The position numbers were made by a program, and so were the translations under genes. The notes under the pieces are model-generated. The model saw nothing but the letters and a program-made list of their open reading frames with translations. It was not told the origin of the DNA and did not search any database. Positions 6,857-13,170 of a stretch of 15,847 nt of DNA are shown here, piece after piece. Within the stretch, counting starts at the first letter, position 1, and each line of letters starts with the position of its first letter. The stretch is from the NCBI GenBank assembly GCA_946544685.1, contig CAMNML010000015.1, forward strand, positions 1-15,847. Direction: 5' to 3'. This stretch comes from an uncultured Caryophanales bacterium. GTDB lineage: Bacteria > Bacillota_I > Bacilli_A > RF39 > UBA660.

Positions 6857-6880
6857 AGTATTGAAGTAAGGAGGAATATT

Positions 6881-7567
6881 ATGGAAAAAAGTACTTCAAA
6901 AAGCTTTGATTTTGGTTCTTTTATAACAGAGTGTCTTACTTTTATTTTAGCTTGCTTAATGAGACCTATTAGCGCTATTAAGAACAAAATTAATGATTAT
7001 TCAGATGTTAAAACTGCTGGTGTTTTAGTTATTCTTGTTTCTTTATGTAGAATGATTATTAATCTACTTAGAAGCATGATTTCAGCTATCTTTGTTAAAC
7101 AAAGAAATTTTTTGAAAGGAACAACTAGCTTAAATGTTTCATTTGAAGGGTTGAAGAATCTTGATTATTTTAATCTTATCGTTAAACAATTTATAGGTTT
7201 CATAATTGTAGTTGCTGTTGTAGCAGGTGTATATTATATTGCTTCATGTGTTATGAAGAAAACTGTTAATTATTTTAAATTAGTTAGTATTACTACTGTA
7301 TCATTTATTCCAATGTTTATTGCTGGATTTGTTTCAACTATAATTTCTTATATATATGCGCCAATAGGAGTATTTATTGTTTTTGCATCTCTTGTATATT
7401 CGGTTGTTACTTTTATTAGATGTATAAATGATGAAATTAGTTTTGATAATAAAGATGTTATGGTTTATTTTCAAACAGTTTGTTTAACAGTTTTATTTAT
7501 TATTACTTATTATGTTTTAAGTAATTCTATTTCATCAATGATAGGATTAGGTAGTTTATTAAAATAG
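6881..7567 (+). CDS. Multipass membrane protein, YIP1-like
   Basis: The 228-residue product has a short soluble N-terminus (MEKSTSKSFDFG), then about five hydrophobic segments: roughly residues 13-32, 48-72, 104-124, 135-160 and 160-180, with a further one near 200-220. The layout, with a first segment ending in RPISAIK and an internal F-x-P, resembles bacterial YIP1/DUF-type membrane proteins. No catalytic motif is visible. I chose ATG 6881 because AAGGAGG (6868-6874) precedes it at ideal distance; an upstream TTG at 6848 lies inside the -10 box. It follows the SPFH gene but is separated from it by a terminator and has its own promoter. A role as membrane partner of the SPFH protein is inference from position only. 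Confidence 0.75.
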   Translation: MEKSTSKSFDFGSFITECLTFILACLMRPISAIKNKINDYSDVKTAGVLVILVSLCRMIINLLRSMISAIFVKQRNFLKGTTSLNVSFEGLKNLDYFNLIVKQFIGFIIVVAVVAGVYYIASCVMKKTVNYFKLVSITTVSFIPMFIAGFVSTIISYIYAPIGVFIVFASLVYSVVTFIRCINDEISFDNKDVMVYFQTVCLTVLFIITYYVLSNSISSMIGLGSLLK

Positions 7568-7587
7568 GAAATTTTCCTATTTTTTTT
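7563..7587 (+). terminator. Terminator of the YIP1-like gene
   Basis: An AATAGGA/TCCTATT stem (7563-7569 with 7575-7581) overlapping the stop codon, extendable by A-U pairs, followed by six T. Confidence 0.82.
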
Positions 7588-7608
7588 ATGGATATTTTTG
7601 TTTTTATG

Positions 7609-7617
7609 TGATATAAT
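7609..7617 (+). promoter_or_regulatory. Extended -10 promoter of the structured RNA
   Basis: TGA followed by perfect TATAAT (7612-7617). No good -35 is seen at 16-18 bp. The expected start, about 7 nt downstream, is G7624, exactly the first base of the RNA's terminal helix. Confidence 0.7.
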
Positions 7618-7623
7618 TATAGT

Positions 7624-7801
7624 GTCTAGAAGGTACGATTAGTAAATTTGAAAAACCTACTAATGTAACGAATCGGGAATCTAATTTGTGGGTGGTGTTG
7701 AAGACTTGGGTTTACTCAAGGATCCTAAAATCTACAATGTGATGCCCACCTAGGAGACTAGGTTTTTATCGTTAATGCTGTCGTCCTTTTGGACTTTTTT
7801 T
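7624..7801 (+). ncRNA. Free-standing structured small RNA (~175 nt), family unassigned
   Basis: No credible protein lies in this 310-nt gap; it holds a compact RNA with its own promoter and a run of seven T at its end. The first bases from the expected start (7624-7638) pair with 7781-7794, just before the T run: 14 bp with one bulged U (7634) and two G-U pairs. Inside are a hairpin 7639-7644/7658-7663, a helix TAACGA/TCGTTA (7666-7671 with 7769-7774), a stem TGGG/CCCA (7689-7692 with 7745-7748) with an inner hairpin CTTGGG-TTTA-CTCAAG (7705-7720), and a GAGA-tetraloop hairpin CCTAG/CTAGG (7749-7762). A 9-bp match (7651-7659 with 7759-7767) could form a pseudoknot or an alternative fold. Size, paired ends and independent transcription fit 6S RNA or another conserved free-standing RNA such as the raiA motif; I see no SRP, tmRNA or RNase P signature. 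The family name is a guess, the structure is not. Confidence 0.7.
7783..7801 (+). terminator. Terminator at the 3' end of the structured RNA
   Basis: A short GTCC/GGAC stem (7783-7786 with 7791-7794) with a TTTT loop is followed by seven T. The same bases form the 3' strand of the RNA's terminal helix, so the terminator fold and the mature fold exclude each other. Confidence 0.65.
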
Positions 7802-7808
7802 ATTCAAT

Positions 7809-7836
7809 TTGACTTTTTTTTAAAATTTGGTATAAT
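7809..7836 (+). promoter_or_regulatory. Promoter of the RelA/SpoT-like gene
   Basis: -35 TTGACT (7809-7814), a 16-bp spacer ending in TGG, and perfect TATAAT (7831-7836). Its presence just after the RNA's T run argues that the RNA is not a leader of the next gene. Confidence 0.8.
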
Positions 7837-7877
7837 ATAGCACTGGTTTTTAACTTTAAATGAAAGGGGCTTAAATT

Positions 7878-9140
7878 ATGTGTAATATTGATTGTGTTCC
7901 TAAAACATGGTCATTATCATTAAAAGATTACGCGTTGTTAGATGATTTTTGTAAGAATAATTCTTTATCAGAAGATGATTTTTGTTGGATGATGGATTTT
8001 TGTGAAAGAAAATCTTTGGACTTTAAAAATTTTTGTAGTTTAGTTAAGTTTTATGATTTTCATAAAAATAAGTGTTATAGCAATTTGGAAAAAAAGAAAA
8101 ATGAATTAGAGGATAGTTTGAATTTAAAATTTGTTGATAAAAAGTTTATTATTTCAAGTCGTGTTAAAAGTTTTTTGCGTGTGATAAAAAAGATAGATAA
8201 AAAGAAAAATTCTGAGTTAGATGGTTTGTCGTGGAATGATATTACTACTTCTTATGTTAATTTTGAAAAAACAATTAATAAATATGTTAGAGATTTTTGT
8301 GGTTGTAGAGTGATACCTGTTCCTCGCTCATTTGATTTTTCTATTGAAAATTTAAATTCTACTTTAAAAACTCTTTCTCCTCAAGATTTTTTATTTAAGT
8401 TGTTTATTCCTACAACTATTAACTATGAAAATTTTGATGATAATATATTATATTCTATAAAAGATTTTTTTGATGATGAGTTTAAAATACTTAATTACAA
8501 AAATTTTTTGAAATTTCCAAAATCTAATGGTTATAGGTCTTTGCAATTTGGATGTGTTTTTGATGATGATGAGAGAATGGAAATTCAAATAAGAAATTTT
8601 TTGCATCATATTTATGCTGAATATGAACACCGTAGATATGAAGAAAAACTTAATTTTTCTGAGTTTATACCATTTTATTTATCTTGTGAAATATGTTCTA
8701 ATTATTTTGCAAGTGATGAAATAAAGAAATTTGATTTTTCTAAAATGTCTTTTATGTATTTTCTATGTTTATCAATTTTAACGAATGATGTTATGCATTT
8801 TAGTGAATTAGATGTTCAGATTGATAATTATGTCAGTGAATATTATTATACTGTTTATGATTACATTTATTATAATTGTGAAGGCAATAATATATATAAT
8901 TTTGAATGCAATGATTTGTATAATTCTGATGATGAATTTGTACAAATATGTATTTCTATTATAAAGTCTGTTAAGGACAGCATAATTATGGATTCACAAC
9001 GATTTGGTACTACGATTAAAAATCAAACTAAATTAGAAATGGATTTATTACGTGATGATTATATTAAAAGTCGTATTATGAGTATTTTGAATGCAAAGAA
9101 ACAAAATCATAGTTTATGCTATAAAATTAATAATAAATAA
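7878..9140 (+). CDS. Divergent RelA/SpoT-domain protein (alarmone synthetase-like)
   Basis: The 420-residue protein carries the signature of the RelA/SpoT nucleotidyltransferase fold, which transfers pyrophosphate from ATP to a nucleotide. D139-FCGCR-V matches the 'D-x-x-G-x-R-V' strand; FPKSNGYRSLQ (213-223) matches the 'kPkpNGYRSLH' nucleotide-binding loop; E235-IQIR is the catalytic 'veiQiRt' strand; AEYEH251 matches the helix ending 'aEleH'. One highly conserved position differs: the His of GYRSLH is Gln223. There is no HD hydrolase, TGS or ACT domain. An N-terminal region of 75 residues repeats D-D-F-C/D-F-x-N-F-C-like segments, and about 165 C-terminal residues are helical, Tyr/Asp-rich and unrecognised. 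At 420 residues it is longer than typical small alarmone synthetases and closer to toxic or fused types, but no antitoxin is adjacent. AAAGGGG lies before the ATG. Confidence 0.75.
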   Translation: MCNIDCVPKTWSLSLKDYALLDDFCKNNSLSEDDFCWMMDFCERKSLDFKNFCSLVKFYDFHKNKCYSNLEKKKNELEDSLNLKFVDKKFIISSRVKSFLRVIKKIDKKKNSELDGLSWNDITTSYVNFEKTINKYVRDFCGCRVIPVPRSFDFSIENLNSTLKTLSPQDFLFKLFIPTTINYENFDDNILYSIKDFFDDEFKILNYKNFLKFPKSNGYRSLQFGCVFDDDERMEIQIRNFLHHIYAEYEHRRYEEKLNFSEFIPFYLSCEICSNYFASDEIKKFDFSKMSFMYFLCLSILTNDVMHFSELDVQIDNYVSEYYYTVYDYIYYNCEGNNIYNFECNDLYNSDDEFVQICISIIKSVKDSIIMDSQRFGTTIKNQTKLEMDLLRDDYIKSRIMSILNAKKQNHSLCYKINNK

Positions 9141-9163
9141 ATTAGGTTTTTCCTAATTTTTTT
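9139..9163 (+). terminator. Terminator of the RelA/SpoT-like gene
   Basis: An 8-bp AAATTAGG/CCTAATTT stem (9139-9146 with 9152-9159), a TTTTT loop and four more T. It overlaps the stop codon. Confidence 0.85.
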
Positions 9164-9165
9164 GA

Positions 9166-9171
9166 TATAAT
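9166..9171 (+). promoter_or_regulatory. -10 element before the VanZ-RDD gene
   Basis: A perfect TATAAT three bases after the preceding T tract; no -35 is recognisable. The expected start near 9178 would give a 9-nt leader made only of the GGTGATTTT Shine-Dalgarno region. Confidence 0.55.
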
Positions 9172-9186
9172 GATTTAGGTGATTTT

Positions 9187-10296
9187 ATGCAATATATTAA
9201 TGTTATTAAAATGGCTTTTTTATTTTTTCCAATAATTGCAGTTGTTTTGACTTTACCTTTTTTAATATATCATTATAGAAAATATGGATCTATTTCGCCT
9301 TTTAGAACTATTCTTTTATTTTCTTTTTTCTTTTATTTAATTTGTTGTTATTTTTTGGTAGTATTACCTTTACCGTCTAGGAGTAGTGTAGCTAATTATA
9401 CAAAACCATATTATAATTTAAGACCTTTTTATTTTGTTTCAGATTTACTTTCAAGTAATTCTTTTAATTATACTGATTTTAAGACGTATTCAATTCTTTT
9501 TAAAAACTCTAAGTTCTCAGATGTTATATTTAATATTTTGATGGTTATTCCTTTTGGTGTTTATCTTAGATATTATTTTAAATGTGGTTTTTTTAAGACA
9601 TTATTTTATTCTTTTTTATTATCGTTGTTTTTTGAACTTACTCAGTTATCAGGTTTATATTTTATTTATCCGCGACCATATAGATTATTTGATGTTAATG
9701 ATTTGATTAGTAATTCTTTTGGAGGTCTTATAGGTTATTTGATTTGTCCAATTATTTGTTTTTTTCTTCCTGATAGGGAGAAAATTGATGCTAATGATTA
9801 TACTAGGGGATGTATTGTATCTTTTGGTAGGCGATTTGTAGCGTTGTTTATTGATTATTCTTTAATCTTTATTATATTTATATTTTTTTCTATGGTTTTT
9901 AGGTATAAGTATATATTTTTGATTTATTTAGTTTTAAATTTTCTTTATTTTGTTTTTATTTATTATTTTTTTCAAGGTTTTACTTTTGGAAAATGGTTTG
10001 TAAATTATAGAACAGTTTCTAATTCTTTGGATGGTAGATTGTCTTTTTTTAAGGTTTTTATTAAGTGGATTTTATTACATTTAATTATATTTAATGGGTG
10101 GTTTTTAATTTTATTATATTATTTTTATGTTAATTCTAACATTTATTTGTTTATGGTTATTTACTTTTCTATTTTTTCTTTATTTTGTGTTTATGTTTTG
10201 TTGTGTTGGATTTTAAATAAAGCTTTGTTTTATGATGTTATTCTTGATTTTGAGAGTATTAGTGTAAGTGGTGGTATGGAAGATGATGAAATTTAA
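9187..10296 (+). CDS. VanZ-like / RDD fusion membrane protein
   Basis: The 369-residue membrane protein joins two families. Residues 1-195 are VanZ-like: four or five hydrophobic segments with NLRPF (77-81), a VIPFGVYL turn (120-127), FELTQ (149-153) and the FDVNDLISNSFGGLIGY motif (168-184). Residues 207-355 are an RDD domain: RRFVALFIDY (215-224) gives the first Arg and Asp, and QGFTFGKWFVNYR (263-275) the second motif. VanZ-RDD fusions are known in Firmicutes; VanZ proteins have been linked to glycopeptide/lipoglycopeptide resistance, the RDD part may be a transporter-like domain, and the actual function is unknown. AGGTGAT (9177-9183) precedes the ATG. The radical SAM gene starts inside its last 14 nt in another frame. 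Confidence 0.88.
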   Translation: MQYINVIKMAFLFFPIIAVVLTLPFLIYHYRKYGSISPFRTILLFSFFFYLICCYFLVVLPLPSRSSVANYTKPYYNLRPFYFVSDLLSSNSFNYTDFKTYSILFKNSKFSDVIFNILMVIPFGVYLRYYFKCGFFKTLFYSFLLSLFFELTQLSGLYFIYPRPYRLFDVNDLISNSFGGLIGYLICPIICFFLPDREKIDANDYTRGCIVSFGRRFVALFIDYSLIFIIFIFFSMVFRYKYIFLIYLVLNFLYFVFIYYFFQGFTFGKWFVNYRTVSNSLDGRLSFFKVFIKWILLHLIIFNGWFLILLYYFYVNSNIYLFMVIYFSIFSLFCVYVLLCWILNKALFYDVILDFESISVSGGMEDDEI

Positions 10297-11098
10297 AAAG
10301 ATTTATATTGAAATAACTAATTCTTGTAATTTAAATTGTAGTTTTTGTATAGGTAATAAAAGGAAGATTAAATTTATGTCTTTTTCTGAATTTAAGATTA
10401 TTTTAGATAAGATTAAAGTATATACTAATTATTTATATTTTCATATTTTGGGTGAGCCTTTACTTCATCCTTTGATTAATGAATTTATTGATTATGCGAG
10501 TGAAATGGGTTTTAATATTAATATTACTACCAATGGTTACTTAATTAATAAGATTAAATCTAATAATGTTAGACAAATAAATATTTCTTTACATAGCTTT
10601 GATCTTAAGTATGGTATTGGACTTGATGAATATTTATCTAATATATTTAATAGTGTTTCTAAATTATCTAATACTTATGTTTCTTATAGAGTGTGGTTAA
10701 ATAGTTGTTATAGTTGTGATATATTAGCTAAATTATCTGATTTTTATGGTGTTTCTTTTGATTATTCTTCTTTTGATAAGGTAGAACTTTCTAATAATAT
10801 TTTTTTAAGTCAATTTCATGAGTTTATATGGCCTGATTTGAATAATGATTATTATAGTGAAAAGGGTAGGTGCTACGGTCTTATTGATCACTTTGGAATA
10901 CTCTCTGATGGTACTGTTGTTCCTTGTTGCTTAGACAGTTTAGGTTGTATTTCTCTTGGAAATGTTTTTGAATCTAATTTAGATGATATTCTGAATTGTG
11001 ATAGAGTTTTTAATATGATTAAAGGATTTAAATCTGGTATTAAATGCGAGGAATTGTGCAAACATTGTTGTTTTTTATATGAAAAAAAGGAAAGTTAA
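10283..11098 (+). CDS. Radical SAM / SPASM-like protein
   Basis: The 271-residue protein has the radical SAM [4Fe-4S] motif C-x3-C-x2-C (CNLNCSFC) within its first 25 residues, the typical FHILGEPLLHP strand, and TNGYLI. Its C-terminal part has a SPASM/twitch-like set of cysteines: GRCYG, VVPCCLDSLGC and KCEELCKHCC, with 'LSDGTVVPC' and 'LGNVFESNLDDI' typical of such domains that bind auxiliary clusters. Such enzymes often modify peptides or proteins; no precursor peptide is visible beside it. GTG codons at 10268 and 10271 are possible starts, but ATG 10283 or 10286 is more likely, with GGTGG (10270-10274) upstream. It overlaps the VanZ-RDD gene and is therefore probably translationally coupled to it. 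Its stop overlaps that of the convergent glycosyltransferase gene. Confidence 0.88.
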   Translation: MMKFKKIYIEITNSCNLNCSFCIGNKRKIKFMSFSEFKIILDKIKVYTNYLYFHILGEPLLHPLINEFIDYASEMGFNINITTNGYLINKIKSNNVRQINISLHSFDLKYGIGLDEYLSNIFNSVSKLSNTYVSYRVWLNSCYSCDILAKLSDFYGVSFDYSSFDKVELSNNIFLSQFHEFIWPDLNNDYYSEKGRCYGLIDHFGILSDGTVVPCCLDSLGCISLGNVFESNLDDILNCDRVFNMIKGFKSGIKCEELCKHCCFLYEKKES

Positions 11099-11107
11099 TT
11101 TCCTTTT
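11085..11107. terminator. Bidirectional terminator holding both stop codons in its loop
   Basis: A perfect 9-bp AAAAGGAAA/TTTCCTTTT stem (11085-11093 with 11099-11107) has the loop GTTAA (11094-11098). The loop contains both overlapping stop codons of the convergent genes. On the minus strand three further T extend the tract; on the plus strand the tract is short (TTTTATTT). Confidence 0.8.
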
Positions 11108-11787
11108 ATTTGTAATGCTTGTGTATTTGTAAGATATTTGTATTTAACCATTGCATCTAATACTTGTTTTTGCCTTTTTAATGCTAGTTCTTTATGATTG
11201 TTTAATGAATATGCTGATGGAGCATTAGGTAGTCCTGCAAGTATTGTTGCTTCATAGTCTGATAATTGATTTGGCTGTTTATTAAAATATCCCATACTAG
11301 CGTTTCCTATTCCATAGTATCCATTACCATAATATATAGTGTTTATATATAATTCAAATATTTCGTCTTTTTTTAAGTTATCTTCTAAATATGATACAAC
11401 AAATATTTCTGCAAATTTTCTTGAAAATTCTTTTTTTTGAGTAAAGTACATATTTTTTGCTAATTGCTGTGTTATTGAACTTCCACCTGTTACTATTTCT
11501 TTTTTTCTTAGATTGGTAATTAATGCTTTAGTGGTAGAAATTAAGTCTATTCCTTTGTGATTATAAAATCTATGATCTTCTACTGCTAACATAGCATTTT
11601 TAAATGTTTCTGTTGTTTCTTCTAATTTTGTATAGTTCTTTTTATTTTTTATTTCACTTATTTTTTTATCTATTGGTATTTCTGTAATTGCTTCTTTATA
11701 CATTTTATATCCATTATATCCAATTATAATTGTTATAGTTAATAATAATAGAAACAATAATGTTATTATTTTTTTTATTGTTTTCAT
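11095..11787 (-). CDS. Monofunctional peptidoglycan glycosyltransferase (GT51)
   Basis: The 230-residue protein polymerises lipid II into glycan strands and is membrane-anchored. Residues 7-24 form one N-terminal transmembrane helix. The GT51 motifs are in order: AVEDHRFYNHKGID (68-81, catalytic E70), GGSSITQQLAKN (101-112), RKFAEIFVVSYLE (123-135, second acidic residue E127), and ELYINTIYYGNGYYGIG (145-161), with AGLPNAPSAYS near 184-194. No transpeptidase domain follows, so it is an MtgA-type enzyme and not a class A PBP. GGAGG lies before the ATG on the minus strand and a good promoter is at 11803-11831. It is divergent from mscL, sharing a 94-nt promoter region, and convergent with the radical SAM gene, overlapping it by 3-4 bases. 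Confidence 0.93.
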   Translation of the reverse strand: MKTIKKIITLLFLLLLTITIIIGYNGYKMYKEAITEIPIDKKISEIKNKKNYTKLEETTETFKNAMLAVEDHRFYNHKGIDLISTTKALITNLRKKEIVTGGSSITQQLAKNMYFTQKKEFSRKFAEIFVVSYLEDNLKKDEIFELYINTIYYGNGYYGIGNASMGYFNKQPNQLSDYEATILAGLPNAPSAYSLNNHKELALKRQKQVLDAMVKYKYLTNTQALQIKGN

Positions 11788-11802
11788 ATTTCCTCCAATT
11801 CC

Positions 11803-11831
11803 ATTATAAACTATTTTGTTTTTTTTATCAA
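11803..11831 (-). promoter_or_regulatory. Promoter of the GT51 gene
   Basis: Minus strand: -35 TTGATA (11826-11831), a 17-bp A-rich spacer, perfect TATAAT (11803-11808). Confidence 0.8.
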
Positions 11832-11858
11832 CTTCTTTTCTTTTTCGTTTTTTTGTTA

Positions 11859-11864
11859 TATAAT
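11859..11864 (+). promoter_or_regulatory. -10 element of mscL
   Basis: A perfect TATAAT; the -35 region is T-rich and poor. The expected start at about 11871 is the first G of the GGAGGG Shine-Dalgarno, giving an 11-nt leader. Confidence 0.6.
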
Positions 11865-11881
11865 GTTTTTGGAGGGATTTT

Positions 11882-12316
11882 ATGGCAAATAGTAGTAAGA
11901 AGGCTTCTAAAAAAGTAACTGGAACTGCAAAAAAACATTTTGATGGATTTAAAGAGTTTATAGCTAAAGGGAATGTAATTGATCTTGCTGTTGGTGTTAT
12001 TATAGGTGGTGCTTTTGGTAAGATTGTTTCATCTATAGTAAATGATATTTTAATGCCGTTACTTGGAATAGTAGTAGGTGGTGTTGATTTTACTTCTTTA
12101 TCTATTAAAATAGGTGATGCTGTTGTTACTTATGGTAACTTCATTCAAAATGTAATTGATTTTTTAATTATTGCTTTATGTGTTTATGTTATGATATCAG
12201 CTATTAATAAGGTTACTTGTAAATTTAAAAAAGAAGAAGAAAAAGAAGAAGCGAAAAAATCAGATGAAGTTGCTTTATTAGAAGAAATAAGAGATTTACT
12301 AAAAAAAAATAAGTAG
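11882..12316 (+). CDS. mscL: Large-conductance mechanosensitive channel MscL
   Basis: The 144-residue product is a standard MscL, the homopentameric membrane-tension valve that releases solutes on osmotic downshock. An N-terminal basic extension of about 20 residues ([14 protein letters not shown]) precedes the amphipathic N-helix [29 protein letters not shown]1 spans about 32-58 and TM2 about 86-110. Between them the periplasmic loop is short ([20 protein letters not shown]). The C-terminal charged helix ([26 protein letters not shown]) is the usual cytoplasmic bundle. GGAGGG lies 5 nt before the ATG. It is monocistronic, ending in a hairpin shared with a convergent small gene. Confidence 0.97.
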   Translation: MANSSKKASKKVTGTAKKHFDGFKEFIAKGNVIDLAVGVIIGGAFGKIVSSIVNDILMPLLGIVVGGVDFTSLSIKIGDAVVTYGNFIQNVIDFLIIALCVYVMISAINKVTCKFKKEEEKEEAKKSDEVALLEEIRDLLKKNK

Positions 12317-12334
12317 TTAATGCTTATTTTTTTT
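12305..12334. terminator. Bidirectional terminator between mscL and the 29-aa gene
   Basis: An AAAAATAAG/CTTATTTTT stem (12305-12313 with 12323-12331), a 9-nt loop containing the mscL stop, and T tracts on both strands: three further T on the plus strand, four on the minus strand. Confidence 0.8.
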
Positions 12335-12422
12335 ATCTTCTAAAGAATATTGATGCTACTATTGAAAATATCATTACAAATAGCATTATGTAAGCCATTA
12401 TTTTTTGTGTTTTTGGTTTCAT
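12333..12422 (-). CDS. Small membrane peptide, DUF4044-like (29 aa)
   Basis: The minus strand encodes 29 residues: a basic N-terminus (MKPKTQKIM), one hydrophobic helix (AYIMLFVMIFSIVASIFF) and two final arginines. GAGGTGA (12428-12434) lies 5 nt before the ATG, a very good Shine-Dalgarno, and TATAAT copies lie just upstream on that strand (12442-12447 is the better placed). The terminator shared with mscL closes it. Size, composition and topology resemble the DUF4044 family of tiny Firmicutes membrane proteins (K-x-x-K-I-x...L-M-x-x-S). The function is unknown. The gene is easily missed because of its length. Family identity is moderate; the coding call rests on the Shine-Dalgarno, the promoter, the terminator and the topology. 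Confidence 0.68.
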   Translation of the reverse strand: MKPKTQKIMAYIMLFVMIFSIVASIFFRR

Positions 12423-12511
12423 GCTGTTCACCTCAATTATAATTATAATATATTTTTTAAATTTTTGGAATATATATCTTATTATTTAATATTATTAATT
12501 AGGGTGATTAT

Positions 12512-13126
12512 ATGGACAAGTTAAAAAGTATTTTTAACACTAATAGGAAAATAATGGTTTTTTTGTTTTGTTTGTTTATTATATCAATTATTTTTGGTAG
12601 TTTATTGCCTATTTTTTTAAATCAGTCAGATAAAATGCTTATTTCTGATTATTTAAATGATTTTGTTAACAATGTGAGTAATTATAATTTTATTTCATTG
12701 TTTTTTAATGGCATATTTAATAATTTGGGTTTTTGTATAATTATTTTTATTTTAGGCATAAGTATTGTTGGCGCTATTGTGGTTGTATTTTTATTTTTTT
12801 TAAAGGGATTTGTTTTAGGGTTTTCTGTTTCATCTATTATTATTAATTATGGTTTTAAGGGTGTTTTGTTTGGATTTATTTATGTTTTCCCACATCAAAT
12901 AATTAATATATTTGTTTACAGTGTTTTGGCTTGTTATAGTATTACTTTTTCTATAAGACTTCTTTTGTTTCTTTTGAAAAAGTTAAATTTTAATATTAGT
13001 AATTATTTTAAAAGTTATTTTAAAGTTTTTTGTATTTTAATATGTATAGTTATTTTATCTGTTTTATATGAATCTTTTATTTTACCTAAATTACTTTCTT
13101 TTGTTTTTAATTTCTTAGGTTTATAA
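12512..13126 (+). CDS. SpoIIM-like membrane protein (DUF95 superfamily)
   Basis: The 204-residue membrane protein has about five hydrophobic segments (roughly 14-34, 75-96, 98-118, 128-150 and 168-190). The core LGISIVGAIVVVFLFFLKGFVLGFSV (81-106) and KGVLFGFIYVFPHQ (116-129) match the SpoIIM family, a subunit of the SpoIIDMP engulfment complex that moves the septal membrane during sporulation. Distant relatives (DUF95) also occur in non-sporulating bacteria. No other sporulation gene is visible here, so a sporulation role cannot be assumed. AGGGTGAT (12501-12508) precedes the ATG; a weak promoter TTGGAA (12465-12470)/TAATAT (12487-12492) with a 16-bp spacer is possible. Confidence 0.82.
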   Translation: MDKLKSIFNTNRKIMVFLFCLFIISIIFGSLLPIFLNQSDKMLISDYLNDFVNNVSNYNFISLFFNGIFNNLGFCIIIFILGISIVGAIVVVFLFFLKGFVLGFSVSSIIINYGFKGVLFGFIYVFPHQIINIFVYSVLACYSITFSIRLLLFLLKKLNFNISNYFKSYFKVFCILICIVILSVLYESFILPKLLSFVFNFLGL

Positions 13127-13155
13127 TTTACTTAGTTTTTCTTTAGTGTTATAAT
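13127..13155 (+). promoter_or_regulatory. Promoter of mnmA
   Basis: -35 TTTACT (13127-13132), a 17-bp spacer ending in TGT, and perfect TATAAT (13150-13155). The expected start near 13162 gives a 9-nt leader. Confidence 0.65.
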
Positions 13156-13170
13156 ATTTTTGGTGATTTT

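Noticed and set aside
7624..7801. Riboswitch controlling the RelA/SpoT-like gene
   Set aside because: The RNA ends in its own T run and the downstream gene has a separate promoter (7809-7836), so a cis-acting leader is unlikely; no known riboswitch core was recognised.
8448..8630. Minus-strand frame of 60 codons in the RelA/SpoT-like gene
   Set aside because: Antisense to the conserved nucleotidyltransferase motifs; no Shine-Dalgarno.
7878..9140. Toxin-antitoxin pair of the toxSAS type
   Set aside because: No small antitoxin gene lies next to the RelA/SpoT-like gene; it is bounded by the RNA upstream and a terminator downstream.
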